A stretch of 64,000 nt of DNA from JAHEAO01 sp942492375 (GCA_942492375.1 CALOEL010000007.1:186001-250000); one strand, 5' to 3'. Shown: positions 35,588-45,206, counted from the stretch's first letter. Numbers and translations are program-made. Notes: generated by a model not told the origin, from the letters alone.

Positions 35588-36640
35588 TCAAAGTCTTGCC
35601 AGCCTGTCCGATATGCGCACGGCAATCTCCGGTAGGGCGGCGGGCAAGAGGCTGTCGGCGGCGATCTCCGCCACCACCTCGGGATCATCGCGCCCGCGCG
35701 AGCGCGCATATCGCGGGTCGTAATGTCGTTCCATGAGTTCGCCGGCAAGGTCATGAAACGCACCGTCATCGACCATCGACTGCCATCGCTCGACCGTGGC
35801 GTGACCCTGCAGCGGGATCAGCGCGGCAAGCGTGTGCTTGAGCGCAGGTCTGTCAGCGGTCAGGTCGGCATAGGCGCGGGCAAGATATTCGGCGCGGACA
35901 TCGAGGGGTGCCGTGATGCGGATCCGCGGCGCGGACAGCATTGCCGCCCAGACCGATGGCGGAATGAGGCAGCGACCGATCTTGCTCGACTCGGCCTCGA
36001 CGAGCACCGGACAGTCCGGATCGAGCTTTTCGAAGGCCAGCGCCAACTCGCTTTCGAAGGCCTTCTGCGACGGCTGCGGGCGGGCGACGCCGCCGAAGAC
36101 CGAACCGCGATGGGCCGCAAGCCCTTCCAGATCCAGGACCTGCCCGCCTTGCAAAGCAACTTCTTGCAGCAGGTCGGTCTTGGCGGTGCCGGTATTTCCC
36201 TCAAGCAGCACCAGCCGGTGCCGCAGCGGCCGGTCGTGCATCGCCGCCGTCACCAGACGGCGGTAGCTGCGATACCCCCCTTCGACAAGCTCGGCACGCC
36301 AGCCGACCTGCTGAATGATCGAGGCGAACGCGCCCGACCGTTGCCCGCCGCGCCAGCAATAGACCAGCGGCCGCCAGCCGCCGGGCTTGTCGGCCAGCGC
36401 GTTCTCGAGATGATGCGCCGCGTTCCGCGCGACAAGCGCCGCACCCAGCCGCCGCGCCGCGAAGGGCGATTGCTGCTTGTAGATCGTCCCGACGGTGGCC
36501 CGCTCCTCGTTGTCGAGCACCGGCAGGTTGATCGCGCCGGGCACGTGATCCTCGGCATATTCAGCCGGAGAGCGCACGTCGATGACGCTATCGAAGCCGT
36601 GGGCAGCAAGATCGGCGAGGCTGGCGAAGGCGATGCTCAT
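35588..36640 (-). CDS. mnmH: tRNA 2-selenouridine synthase MnmH (SelU)
   Basis: A 350-residue protein with an N-terminal rhodanese domain (VIDVRSPAEYAEDH; active cysteine in YCWRGGQRSG) and a C-terminal P-loop domain (LEGNTGTAKTDLL). It replaces sulfur with selenium in 2-thiouridine at the tRNA wobble position. The start at 36640 fits the family. selD and mnmH without selA/selB nearby point to selenouridine as the local selenium use. Confidence 0.93.
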   Translation of the reverse strand: MSIAFASLADLAAHGFDSVIDVRSPAEYAEDHVPGAINLPVLDNEERATVGTIYKQQSPFAARRLGAALVARNAAHHLENALADKPGGWRPLVYCWRGGQRSGAFASIIQQVGWRAELVEGGYRSYRRLVTAAMHDRPLRHRLVLLEGNTGTAKTDLLQEVALQGGQVLDLEGLAAHRGSVFGGVARPQPSQKAFESELALAFEKLDPDCPVLVEAESSKIGRCLIPPSVWAAMLSAPRIRITAPLDVRAEYLARAYADLTADRPALKHTLAALIPLQGHATVERWQSMVDDGAFHDLAGELMERHYDPRYARSRGRDDPEVVAEIAADSLLPAALPEIAVRISDRLARL

Positions 36641-36737
36641 GGCGTCTGAGTAGCGCGCCGGACCGCCAAGGTCCATTGCGCTTCGCGGCAGGATGGCTAG
36701 GGTCCGGCGGCAGCGACAGACCGAGGGGAGCAAGGCG

Positions 36738-37670
36738 ATGGAAGACGTGATTCTGACCGGACCGGTCCTGCAAAGCGCGGCCGACGCGCTGGAGCGCGAG
36801 TTCCGGGTGCACCAGATGTGGGAGGCGGAAGATCAGGCCGGGTTCCTGAAGGCCCATCGCGGGACGCGGTTCGTGGCCGCCACCTATCACGGCAAGCTGG
36901 ACGCGGCGATGATGGATGCGCTTCCGGCGCTCGAGATCATCTCGAATTTCGGCGTCGGTGTGGATGGCATCGACCTCGACGCGGCGCGGGTGCGCAAGAT
37001 CCGGGTGACCAACACACCCGAGGTACTGAACGACGCCGTCGCCGAGATGGCGCTGGCGCTGATGCTGGCGGTGGCGCGGCGCATCGTCCAGGCCGATGCG
37101 CATGTCCGCTCCGGCAGATGGCTCGATGGGAATTTCGGCCTGACCGGAGAGCTGACCGGCGCCACGGTCGGCATCCTCGGCCTGGGCCGGATCGGCAAGG
37201 AGATCGCCCGCCGCTGCCAGGCCTTCAAGATGCAGGTCGTCTATCATGGCCGCAGCCGGCAACCTTTCGAGCCCTATCCCTACTACGACGACCTGGTGGC
37301 GATGGCGCGGGATGCCGACTGGCTTGTCGGCGTCGTGCCGGGCGATACCGGGACCGAGGGCCTTGTCAGCCGCGAGGTGCTGGAGGCGCTGGGTCCGAAA
37401 GGGGCGTTCATCAACATTGGGCGCGGCAATCTGGCCGACGAAAAGGCGATGCTGGAGCTTCTCAAATCCGGGGCGCTGGGGGCGGCGGGGCTGGATGTCT
37501 TCGCCAACGAGCCGCGGATGCCGGAAGAGTTCTGGCAGCTTCCCAACGTGGTCCTGTCGCCGCACCAGGCCAGCGCCACGGAAAAGACCCGATGGGCGAT
37601 GGGCGACCTCTTCGTCCGCAACCTGATCGCGCATCGCGAGGGCCGTCCGGCGATCACTCCGGTCGTCTGA
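36738..37670 (+). CDS. D-isomer-specific 2-hydroxyacid dehydrogenase
   Basis: A 310-residue protein with the NAD motif VGILGLGRIGKEIARR, catalytic Arg/Glu region INIGRGNLADEKAM and catalytic histidine in LSPHQASATEKTRWAM. It resembles hydroxypyruvate/glyoxylate reductases. It starts at 36738 after GAGGGGAGCAAGG and diverges from mnmH. It is convergent with the SDR gene. Confidence 0.88.
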   Translation: MEDVILTGPVLQSAADALEREFRVHQMWEAEDQAGFLKAHRGTRFVAATYHGKLDAAMMDALPALEIISNFGVGVDGIDLDAARVRKIRVTNTPEVLNDAVAEMALALMLAVARRIVQADAHVRSGRWLDGNFGLTGELTGATVGILGLGRIGKEIARRCQAFKMQVVYHGRSRQPFEPYPYYDDLVAMARDADWLVGVVPGDTGTEGLVSREVLEALGPKGAFINIGRGNLADEKAMLELLKSGALGAAGLDVFANEPRMPEEFWQLPNVVLSPHQASATEKTRWAMGDLFVRNLIAHREGRPAITPVV

Positions 37671-37679
37671 ACCGGCGGA

Positions 37680-38399
37680 TCAGAGCGAGTGCCCGCCATC
37701 CGCGACCAGCGCCTGCCCGGTCGTATAGCCGCTTTCATCCGAACCGAGATAGACGGCGAGTGCCGCGATTTCCTCGGCCCGGCCCAGGCGGCCCATCGGC
37801 TGGCGGGCGACGAAGGCGGCCATCGCCGCGTCATAGTCGCCGGTGGCGGCCAGCCGGTCATGCAGGCTGGGACTGTCGACAGTGCCGGGACAGATGCAGT
37901 TGCAGCGGATGCCACGGGTGATGAAGTCGATCGCCACGGATTTGGTCATGCCGATGACGGCCGCCTTGCTGGCACCGTAGACGAACCGGTTCGGCACGCC
38001 CTTCACCGACGAGACCACCGAGGACATGTTCACGATCGAGCCGCCGCCGCGTTCCAGCATTCCCGGAATCACCGCCTGCATCGCCTTGAACATGGCGCGC
38101 GCGTTGAGGGTGAAGGCGAACTCCCACTCGCTGTCGGCGGCCTCGGTGATCGTGCCGTTATGCACATGGCCGGCGACATTGACCAGGATATCGGGCTGGG
38201 CCTTCTCTATGGCCGCGGTCAGCGCGGCGTCGTCGGTCACGTCCAGCGGCATCGTCCGGCAGTCGAGCCCGCTCAGCAGGTTTGGGTCGATATCGCTCGC
38301 AAAGACCGTGGCGCCTTCGCGGATGAACTCCTCGGCTGTGGCGCGGCCGATGCCCTGGCCGGCGGCGGTGATGAAGGCGCGCTTGTCTGATAGCCTCAT
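37680..38399 (-). CDS. SDR dehydrogenase, 2-keto-3-deoxy-L-fuconate dehydrogenase-like
   Basis: A 239-residue short-chain dehydrogenase with TAAGQGIGRATAEEF, NVAGHVHNG and the catalytic YGASKAAVIGMTKSVA. The pattern resembles 2-keto-3-deoxy-L-fuconate dehydrogenases. The divergent FAH-family neighbour would carry out the following hydrolysis of 2,4-diketo-3-deoxy-fuconate, which supports that reading. The substrate remains inferred. Confidence 0.82.
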   Translation of the reverse strand: MRLSDKRAFITAAGQGIGRATAEEFIREGATVFASDIDPNLLSGLDCRTMPLDVTDDAALTAAIEKAQPDILVNVAGHVHNGTITEAADSEWEFAFTLNARAMFKAMQAVIPGMLERGGGSIVNMSSVVSSVKGVPNRFVYGASKAAVIGMTKSVAIDFITRGIRCNCICPGTVDSPSLHDRLAATGDYDAAMAAFVARQPMGRLGRAEEIAALAVYLGSDESGYTTGQALVADGGHSL

Positions 38400-38562
38400 G
38401 TGAAACCTCCCTGGGTCACCTGCGCAGCATCCTTGAGCGCCACCGTACCCCCGACACAGTGTGACCGAGAAGACGGCTTGTAAATCCCGGCGCAGCGGGC
38501 ATCCTGACTGAAGGCTCAGCAACCAACGCGTGACCCCGCGCGACTAATGCTAAGGAACACCG

Positions 38563-39411
38563 ATGAAACTACTGCGCTACGGCCCCGCGGGGCAGGAAAA
38601 ACCCGGGCTTCTCGACAGCCAGGGCAGGATCCGCGACCTTTCAGGAAAGACGCAGGACCTTTCGGGCGAAGCGGTTTCTCTCGACGCGATTGAACGGCTG
38701 CGGGCCATCGATGCCGGCGACCTGCCGCTGGTCGAGGGCGATCCTCGGATCGGCGCCTGTCTGGCGACCGCGCCCAATTTTCATGCCATCGGGCTGAACT
38801 ACACACGCCATGCCGAGGAATCCAACCATCCGATCCCGACAGAGCCAGTTCTCTTTTCCAAGTCGACATCCTCGATCTCGGGGCCCTACGACCCGGTCAT
38901 AATTCCGAAAGGCTCGCAAAAGACCGATTGGGAGGTCGAGCTTGGCATCGTCATCGGCAAGCGCGCGGAGCATGTCTCCGAAGCAAAGGCGCTGTCCCAT
39001 GTCGCGGGCTACTGCACGGTCAACGACGTGTCGGAACGCGCCTACCAGATCGAGATGGGCGGGCAATGGGTCAAGGGCAAGTCGGCCCCGACCTTCGGGC
39101 CCATCGGCCCCTGGCTGGTCACCGCCGACGAGGTTCCCGACCCGCAGGCCCTGCGCCTCTGGCTGTCTCTGGATGGCAAGGTTGTTCAGGACAGCAACAC
39201 GTCCGACATGATCTTCGGCGTGGCCGAGATCGTCTCCTACATGTCGCGGTTCATGGCGCTGGTCCCGGGCGACATCATCTCGACCGGCACGCCGTCGGGC
39301 GTCGGCCTTGGCATGAAGCCGCAGCGCTATCTCAAGCCGGGCGAGGTGATGGAACTGGAGGTCGAGGGGCTGGGCCGGCAGAGGCAGGAGGCCGTCGCCT
39401 GGCCGGGCTGA
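38563..39411 (+). CDS. FAH-family hydrolase (2,4-diketo-3-deoxy-L-fuconate hydrolase/ureidoglycolate-lyase-like)
   Basis: A 282-residue FAH-family protein with an N-terminal cap, then AIGLNYTRHAEESNH, the metal motif TDWEVELGIVIGK, VNDVSERAYQ and STGTPSGVGLGM. It is divergent from the SDR gene across a 163-nt gap, and the pairing matches the non-phosphorylative deoxy-sugar-acid pathway. Two hairpins and a 33-nt repeat follow the stop. Confidence 0.85.
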   Translation: MKLLRYGPAGQEKPGLLDSQGRIRDLSGKTQDLSGEAVSLDAIERLRAIDAGDLPLVEGDPRIGACLATAPNFHAIGLNYTRHAEESNHPIPTEPVLFSKSTSSISGPYDPVIIPKGSQKTDWEVELGIVIGKRAEHVSEAKALSHVAGYCTVNDVSERAYQIEMGGQWVKGKSAPTFGPIGPWLVTADEVPDPQALRLWLSLDGKVVQDSNTSDMIFGVAEIVSYMSRFMALVPGDIISTGTPSGVGLGMKPQRYLKPGEVMELEVEGLGRQRQEAVAWPG

Positions 39412-39420
39412 AACCTCGGC

Positions 39421-39494
39421 CCCGAAACGCGGTTTCGGGTCGGTTCTTCTGCGAAGAACCGGCCTCCGGCGGGGATATTTGCGAGACAATGAAG
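39421..39494 (+). repeat. Double hairpin plus 33-nt repeat, copy A
   Basis: After the FAH stop are two perfect hairpins: CCCGAAAC/GTTTCGGG (39421-39439) and CGGTTCTTC/GAAGAACCG (39441-39461). A 33-nt element (39462-39494) starting GCCTCCGGCGGGGATATTTG follows. It matches the element at 26254-26286 except at two positions and has the same orientation relative to the upstream gene. Confidence 0.72.
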
Positions 39495-39501
39495 CCGGCG
39501 A

Positions 39502-41322
39502 TCAGGCTGCCTGTTCCTTCAGCAGCAGCTCGAGCGGGTCATGCTCGGCGACCCAGTGGCCATCCTCGACCTCGGTGAAGTCCGGCACATAGGACCGGTC
39601 GCCTTCCGCCAGTTTCGTCGGCAGAAAACGCAGCGCCGCACCGGGAACGAGCGGACTGGGCAGCTCGCCGGGGATCTTGATCCTCTGCCGCGTCTTCTCG
39701 ATCCGTGGATCCGGGATCGGCACGGCCGAGATCAGCGCCTTGGTATAGGGATGGCGCGCATCGCCATAGATCGCGTCGCGGTCGGCCAGTTCGACGGCAC
39801 GGCCGAGATAGAGCACGAGGATCCGGTGCGATATCTCGCGGACAACCGACAGGTCGTGGCTGATGAAGATCATCGACAGGCCGAATTCGTTCTGCAGATC
39901 CTTCAGCAGGTCGACCACCTGCGCCTGGATCGAGACGTCGAGCGCCGAGACCGCCTCGTCGCAGATGATGAGCTTGGGCTTGTTGATCATCGCCCGCGCG
40001 ATCCCGACGCGTTGGTTCTGTCCGCCCGACAGTTCGTGCGGGTAGCGGTTGATCATCCGCTGTTCCAGGCCCACCTTCTCCATCATCTCGGCCACCTTGA
40101 TCTTGCGCTGGCGCGAGGTCAGGCCGGGCTGGAAGGTTTTAAGCGGCTCCGCGATCGAGGCCGCGATCGTCATCCGGGGATTGAGGCTGGCGAGCGGGTC
40201 CTGGAAGACGATCTGCAGGTCCCTGCGGATCGGGACCATCTGCTTGCGCGGCAGATCGACAATCGGTTTGCCAAGCCACGATACCGCCCCGAAAGTCGGC
40301 GGGATCAGTTGCAAAACGGCGCGGGCAAGCGTGGACTTGCCGCAGCCGCTCTCGCCGACGATGCCAAGGGTTTCCCGTTCATAGAGGTCGAAGCTGACGC
40401 CGTCGACGGCCTTCAGCGGGACGGTCGTGCCGAACAGCCCACGGTCGAGCCGGACCGGGAAGTGCACCTTGACATCCTCGACCCTCAGGATCGGTTCGCT
40501 GCGATCGGCCACCGGGACCAGCGGCGTGCCCTTGTTCGGCTGGTCGATGCGCGGCATCGCCTGCAGGAGCATCTTGGTATAGTCGTCCTTCGGCGCGTGG
40601 AAGATCTGTTCGGCCTCGCCCTCTTCGACGAACTTGCCCAGCCGCATCACCTGCATCCGGTCGCACATCCGCGCCACCACGCCCATGTCATGGGTGATCA
40701 GCGCGATCGCGGTGCCTTCCTCTTTTTGCAGGTCGACCATCAGGTCGAGGATCTCGGCCTGCACCGTCACATCGAGCGCGGTGGTGGGTTCGTCGGCGAT
40801 CAGCAGGCGCGGATTGCACAGCATCGCCATCGCGATCATCACGCGCTGGCGCATCCCGCCCGACAATTCATGCGGAAACTGGGTCAGGCGGCGCTTCGCC
40901 TCGGGAATCTGGACGCGGTTCAGCCAGTCGAGGCACAGGTCGCGCGCCTTCGCGCCGGTCAGGCCCTTGTGCTCGCGCAGCACCTCGGCCATCTGGTCGC
41001 CGATCCGCATATGCGGCGTCAGGGCGGTCAGCGGGTCCTGGAAGATCATCGAAATCTGGTCGCCCCGAATCCGGTTGTGCTGTTCCGGCGTCAGGTTCAG
41101 AAGATCGTGGCCGTCATAGTCGACCGTGCCGCCGGTGGTGCCGTTCTCGGCCAGAAGGCCCATTGCCGCCATGAAGGTCTGGCTTTTCCCGGATCCGCTT
41201 TCGCCCACGATGCCGAGGCATTCGCCGGGATCGATGTGGAAGCTGACGCCTTTCACGGCGTCGACCCTGCCATCGGGCGTGTCGAAACTAACAGTCAGGT
41301 TCTTGACGTTCAGCAATGCCAT
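39502..41322 (-). CDS. Oligopeptide-type ABC transporter ATPase, fused DppD-DppF
   Basis: A 606-residue protein with two complete ATPase modules. Module 1 has GIVGESGSGKSQ and LSGGMRQRVMIAMAM; module 2 has GIVGESGCGKST and LSGGQNQRVGIARAM. Each ends with the oligopeptide-transporter C-terminal domain. The start at 41322 (MALLNVKNLTV) is 1 nt past the permease stop. It energises the OppBC-like permeases upstream in the same operon. Confidence 0.92.
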   Translation of the reverse strand: MALLNVKNLTVSFDTPDGRVDAVKGVSFHIDPGECLGIVGESGSGKSQTFMAAMGLLAENGTTGGTVDYDGHDLLNLTPEQHNRIRGDQISMIFQDPLTALTPHMRIGDQMAEVLREHKGLTGAKARDLCLDWLNRVQIPEAKRRLTQFPHELSGGMRQRVMIAMAMLCNPRLLIADEPTTALDVTVQAEILDLMVDLQKEEGTAIALITHDMGVVARMCDRMQVMRLGKFVEEGEAEQIFHAPKDDYTKMLLQAMPRIDQPNKGTPLVPVADRSEPILRVEDVKVHFPVRLDRGLFGTTVPLKAVDGVSFDLYERETLGIVGESGCGKSTLARAVLQLIPPTFGAVSWLGKPIVDLPRKQMVPIRRDLQIVFQDPLASLNPRMTIAASIAEPLKTFQPGLTSRQRKIKVAEMMEKVGLEQRMINRYPHELSGGQNQRVGIARAMINKPKLIICDEAVSALDVSIQAQVVDLLKDLQNEFGLSMIFISHDLSVVREISHRILVLYLGRAVELADRDAIYGDARHPYTKALISAVPIPDPRIEKTRQRIKIPGELPSPLVPGAALRFLPTKLAEGDRSYVPDFTEVEDGHWVAEHDPLELLLKEQAA

Positions 41323-41323
41323 G

Positions 41324-42283
41324 TCAGCGATCCTTCGGATCGAGGGCGTCGCGCAATCCGTCGCCAATGAAGAACAGGCTGATGATCGTCAGCAGGAAGA
41401 ACGCGAGCGGCCACATCAGTTGCCAGATCGTGCCGTAGATGATCGTACCCGCGCCTTGCGAGATCAGCGCCCCGAGCGAGGTGTTGGGTTCCTGCACGCC
41501 GAGTCCGAGGAAGGAGATGAAGCTTTCCACCAGGATCATCTGCGGCACCAGAAGCGTCGCATAGACCACCACCACGCCGAGCAGGTTCGGCAGGATGTGG
41601 CGCAGCACGATGGTGAACCAGCCGACGCCCGCGGCCTGCGCGGCCTCGATGAATTCGCGGTTCTTCAGGCTCAGCGTCTGGCCCCGGACGATGCGGCTCA
41701 TCTCGAGCCAGCTGACCACGCCGATGCCGACGAAGAGCATCAGGAACGAGCGTTCGAACATCACCATCAGCAGGATGATGATGAACATGTAGGGCACGGC
41801 GATCAGGATATCGACCGTGCGCATCATCAGGTTGTCGATCCAGCCGCCGGCAAAGCCGGACACCGCGCCATAGAGCGTGCCGATGATCACCGCCATCAAA
41901 GCGCCGATCACGCCTACGACCAGCGAGGTCCGCGTTGCCTGGATGGTACGGGAGAACAGGTCCCGTCCAACTTCGTCGAGTCCGAAAAAGTGGCCGCTTT
42001 CGATGCTCGGACCACCCTGCCCGGCGATGTCGCCCATCCGCGCCCAGTCGATCTCTTCGTTCGACCATTGCGCGACGAACGGTCCCAGGATGGTAAACAG
42101 CAGCACCGAGACCAGCACGATCAGCGCGCCGACCGCCGCCTTGTTGCGCAGGAAGCGACCCGCCGCATCCTGCCAGAGCGAGCGCCCCTTGACCTGCTCG
42201 GCCTCGACCAGAGCCTCGACGATCCGCTCGTTGCGCACCGTCTGTTCGGTTTCGGGTTTGCGGCCCGGTTGGATGACCATCAT
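41324..42283 (-). CDS. Oligopeptide-type ABC permease (OppC/DppC-like)
   Basis: A 319-residue permease with an N-terminal OppC_N segment, six predicted helices and the EAA-type loop FIEAAQAAGVGWFTIVLRH. Adjacent ATGs at 42283 and 42280 are both possible; GGGGAG lies upstream. It follows the OppB-like gene by 10 nt. Confidence 0.92.
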   Translation of the reverse strand: MMVIQPGRKPETEQTVRNERIVEALVEAEQVKGRSLWQDAAGRFLRNKAAVGALIVLVSVLLFTILGPFVAQWSNEEIDWARMGDIAGQGGPSIESGHFFGLDEVGRDLFSRTIQATRTSLVVGVIGALMAVIIGTLYGAVSGFAGGWIDNLMMRTVDILIAVPYMFIIILLMVMFERSFLMLFVGIGVVSWLEMSRIVRGQTLSLKNREFIEAAQAAGVGWFTIVLRHILPNLLGVVVVYATLLVPQMILVESFISFLGLGVQEPNTSLGALISQGAGTIIYGTIWQLMWPLAFFLLTIISLFFIGDGLRDALDPKDR

Positions 42284-42293
42284 TCCGCTCCCC

Positions 42294-43217
42294 TCAATAT
42301 CTGATTTTCGGATCGAGCCAGGCATAGGCGATATCCGTCAAGAGGTTGAACAGGATCGTAAGCGTCCCGTAGAGGATCGTAACCCCCAGCATCACGGCGT
42401 AGTCACGGTTGAGCGCCGAGTTGACGAAGCTCTGGCCGATGCCGCCGGTGGAGAAATAGAGATCGATCACCACCGAGCCGGTGATCATCGCCACGAAGGA
42501 CGGGCCGAGGTAGGAGACGACCGGCATCATCGCGGGCTTCATCGCGTGCCGCCAGATGATCGTGCGCGTCGGCAGACCCTTGGCCTTGGCGGTGCGGATG
42601 AAGTTGGAATGCAGCGTTTCCAGCATCGACGACCGGGTGATCCGCGCGATCGACGCCATGTAGGAGGTCGAAAGCGCGATGACCGGCATCACCACGTATT
42701 CCCACTGGCCGCCGTTCCAGCCACCGCCGGGCAGCCAGCCCAGCTGCCAGGTGAAGATGATGACGAGGATCGGCGCCATGACGAAATTCGGCAGCGCCTG
42801 CGCCGAGAAGGTGGCGCCGACGGCGATGTAATCAAGCAGCGTGTTGTGCCGTATTGCCGCGAGGACGCCAAGCGACACTCCGACGAGGGTCGCGACGACA
42901 AAGGAGATGGTCCCGTAAGTCAGCGTGACCGGGAAACCCTGCGCGATGATGTCGTTCACATCGCGGTCCTTGTAGATGAAGGACGGGCCGAAATCGAAGC
43001 GGGTGACAACGCCGATCAGATAATCCCACATCTGCACCAGAATTGGCTGATCAAGCCCGTACTTGGCCTCGATATTGGCCAGCACCTGCGGCGGCAGCGG
43101 CCGTTCCGAGGTGAAGGGTCCGCCCGGAGCCGCATACATCAGCAAGAAGCTGATGACGATGAGGATGAGAAGCGTCGGGATCGCGATCAGAAGCCGCCGC
43201 AAGATGTATCTGAGCAT
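42294..43217 (-). CDS. Oligopeptide-type ABC permease (OppB/DppB-like)
   Basis: A 307-residue permease with the typical MLRYILRRLLIAIPTLLIL start and the cytoplasmic loop FIRTAKAKGLPTRTIIWRH. It pairs with the OppC-like protein to form the channel. A strong hairpin separates it from the binding-protein gene upstream. Confidence 0.93.
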   Translation of the reverse strand: MLRYILRRLLIAIPTLLILIVISFLLMYAAPGGPFTSERPLPPQVLANIEAKYGLDQPILVQMWDYLIGVVTRFDFGPSFIYKDRDVNDIIAQGFPVTLTYGTISFVVATLVGVSLGVLAAIRHNTLLDYIAVGATFSAQALPNFVMAPILVIIFTWQLGWLPGGGWNGGQWEYVVMPVIALSTSYMASIARITRSSMLETLHSNFIRTAKAKGLPTRTIIWRHAMKPAMMPVVSYLGPSFVAMITGSVVIDLYFSTGGIGQSFVNSALNRDYAVMLGVTILYGTLTILFNLLTDIAYAWLDPKIRY

Positions 43218-43240
43218 GTCGGTCCCCCCGATGCCAGTGA

Positions 43241-43264
43241 CCCGGCCCCCTTTCGGGGACCGGG
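43241..43264 (-). promoter_or_regulatory. Intercistronic stem-loop after the oppA-like gene
   Basis: A 10-bp stem with one C-A mismatch (arms CCCGGTCCCC and GGGGGCCGGG on the minus strand) is closed by a GAAA tetraloop. It lies 21 nt after the binding-protein stop and has no U-tract, as with the dctP hairpin. Confidence 0.65.
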
Positions 43265-43285
43265 CAGTAAATAAACCGAACCGGC

Positions 43286-44914
43286 CTATTCGGCTTTCTT
43301 GTAGAGGTCCTTGGAGTACCAGTTCTGCTCGACATTGTTGATGGGCCAGTTGCCCAGATCGCTGTCCATCATGTAGACGCCGGCATAGTGGTAGATCGGG
43401 ATGATCGGCACTTCGTCAGCGATAATCTGCTCCACTTCGGTATAGAGCGGCTGCGGATCGTCGGCAGTCTTGGCCTGGGTCATCAACTCGTCCACACGTG
43501 CGTTGGAATACTTGCCATCGTTGTAACCGGATGGCGAAGTCAGCAGGTCGAGGAATGTCGAGGCCTCGTTGTAGTCGCCGCACCACGCGCCGCGGGCCAG
43601 CTGGAAGTCCTGATTGTCGCGAGTATCAAGGAATGTCTTCCACTCCATGTTCGAAAGCGTCGCCTCGACACCCAGCTTCTGCTTCCACATCTGGCTGAGG
43701 GCCACCGCAATCTTTCCATGCGCCTCGTCGGTGTTGTAGAGCATGTCGAACTTCAGCGGGTTATCAGGCCCGTAACCGGCTTCCTCCAACAGGCGCTTGG
43801 CTTCGGCGTCACGTTCTTCCTGCGACATATCCGTCATCGGCACATTGGGAACCGTGAAACCAGCAGTCGCAGCGGGGGTGAAGGTATACGCCTCGATCTC
43901 GCCACCCGCCTTGATGTTCTCGGTGATGATCTTGCGATCGACCGCCAAGGACAGCGCTTTGCGGACGTTCGGGTCCTTGAACGCCTCGGGGCCCGAATCC
44001 GACAGGTTGAACGTGTAGTAGTAGTTGCAGAGCCGCGGGAAGCTGACCGCCTCGTCGGGATATTCCGCCTTCAGCTTCGGATACTGCCCGGCCGGAATCT
44101 CGGTGCGGTCCAGTTCGCCGGCGAAGTAGCGGGTCAGCGCCGCGTTCTCGTCGTTGATGACGAGCGAAACGGTCTTGTCGATGATCGTGTTCTCGTTGTC
44201 CCAATACATCTCGTTGCGCTCGCGCACCGAGCGTTCCGACGGCACGTGCTCCGTCAGCACATAGGCGCCGTTCGAAACGATGTTCTCGGGCTTGGTCCAT
44301 TCGTCGCCAAATTCCTCGATCACCTTCTGGGGTGCCGGGAATGTCGAGGCATGGGTCGTCATCGCCGGGAAATAGGGCAGCGACGAAGACAGCCGCACTT
44401 CCAGTGTGCGGTCGTCGATGGCGCTGACGCCCAGTTCGTCGACCGGCTTCTCGCCGGCGATGATCGCAGCGGCGTTCTCGATCGACATCAGCTCGCCGAA
44501 CCACGCATAGGGCGAAGCCAGCTCGGGATCGACCAAACGCTTCCAGGCATAGACGAAATCGCCCGCCGTCACTGGGTCGCCGTTGGACCACTTCGCCTCG
44601 GGGCGAAGCTTGAAGGTGTAGACCGTCTTGTCTTCGTTGGTGGTGTATTCCGTGGCGACGCCGGGGATCAGGTTGCCCTCTGCATCCTGGTTCATCAAAC
44701 CCTCGAACAGGTCGCGTACGATCTCGGAGCCGGTCACATCCTCGACCACCTGCGGATCGACAGAGCTGTGCTCGTCCAGGATCCGGTAGGTGAAGGTCTG
44801 GTCTTCGGCCAGCGCATCGCCGGTCTCGGGGTGGGTTTCCTGGGCGTAGATCGGGCCGGCCAGCATTGTCGTCGCCATGAGGCCAGCGATAAGGAAATGT
44901 GGCGTCTTTGTCAT
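43286..44914 (-). CDS. Oligopeptide-type ABC transporter substrate-binding protein (OppA-like)
   Basis: A 542-residue SBP_bac_5 protein with a signal peptide ending near LAGPIYAQE. Typical regions are TYRILDEHSSVDPQ, FKLRPEAKWSNGDPVTAGDFVYAWKRL and a C-terminal PIIPIYHYAGVYMM. It heads the operon with a strong AGGAGG ribosome site. The ligand is probably a peptide; the neighbouring serine hydrolase could process peptides or amides. Confidence 0.92.
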   Translation of the reverse strand: MTKTPHFLIAGLMATTMLAGPIYAQETHPETGDALAEDQTFTYRILDEHSSVDPQVVEDVTGSEIVRDLFEGLMNQDAEGNLIPGVATEYTTNEDKTVYTFKLRPEAKWSNGDPVTAGDFVYAWKRLVDPELASPYAWFGELMSIENAAAIIAGEKPVDELGVSAIDDRTLEVRLSSSLPYFPAMTTHASTFPAPQKVIEEFGDEWTKPENIVSNGAYVLTEHVPSERSVRERNEMYWDNENTIIDKTVSLVINDENAALTRYFAGELDRTEIPAGQYPKLKAEYPDEAVSFPRLCNYYYTFNLSDSGPEAFKDPNVRKALSLAVDRKIITENIKAGGEIEAYTFTPAATAGFTVPNVPMTDMSQEERDAEAKRLLEEAGYGPDNPLKFDMLYNTDEAHGKIAVALSQMWKQKLGVEATLSNMEWKTFLDTRDNQDFQLARGAWCGDYNEASTFLDLLTSPSGYNDGKYSNARVDELMTQAKTADDPQPLYTEVEQIIADEVPIIPIYHYAGVYMMDSDLGNWPINNVEQNWYSKDLYKKAE

Positions 44915-45206
44915 GGATCATCCTCCTAGTGGTGTGTTCTGTCGGGCTGCGCCGCCGAAGGTATCGCACTGGATCTCGTTCGGCGTGTGGGTCCGCTTCG
45001 GTTGTTATCAACCTGAATGAATCGCAGTTTGGGCCTGCGGTCCCCGCAAGAGCAAGCTTTTCCTAGCGTAAATGGCAAGAAGAGTGCGATTCGACCGCCA
45101 AGAAGCTGAAATCGCGAAATTTTCTTTGGCTTAGCCCAGCTTTTGCGACATGAAAATCTCGCTTAGCACCGCTCGCCGTCTCTGGGTTGATTCTCGCCTG
45201 GCCCGA
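44915..45206. promoter_or_regulatory. Intergenic region upstream of the oppA-like gene
   Basis: This 292-nt gap holds the promoter of the leftward oppA-like operon and the end of the serine hydrolase transcript. It has a small palindrome, GGTTG-TTAT-CAACC, at 45000-45013 that could be an operator, and a locally AT-rich stretch at about 45100-45135. I saw no convincing gene in it. Confidence 0.4.

Noticed and set aside
39541..41370. Long plus-strand open frame opposite the ABC ATPase
   Set aside because: A shadow of the fused DppD-DppF gene, with histidine/arginine-rich low-information sequence.
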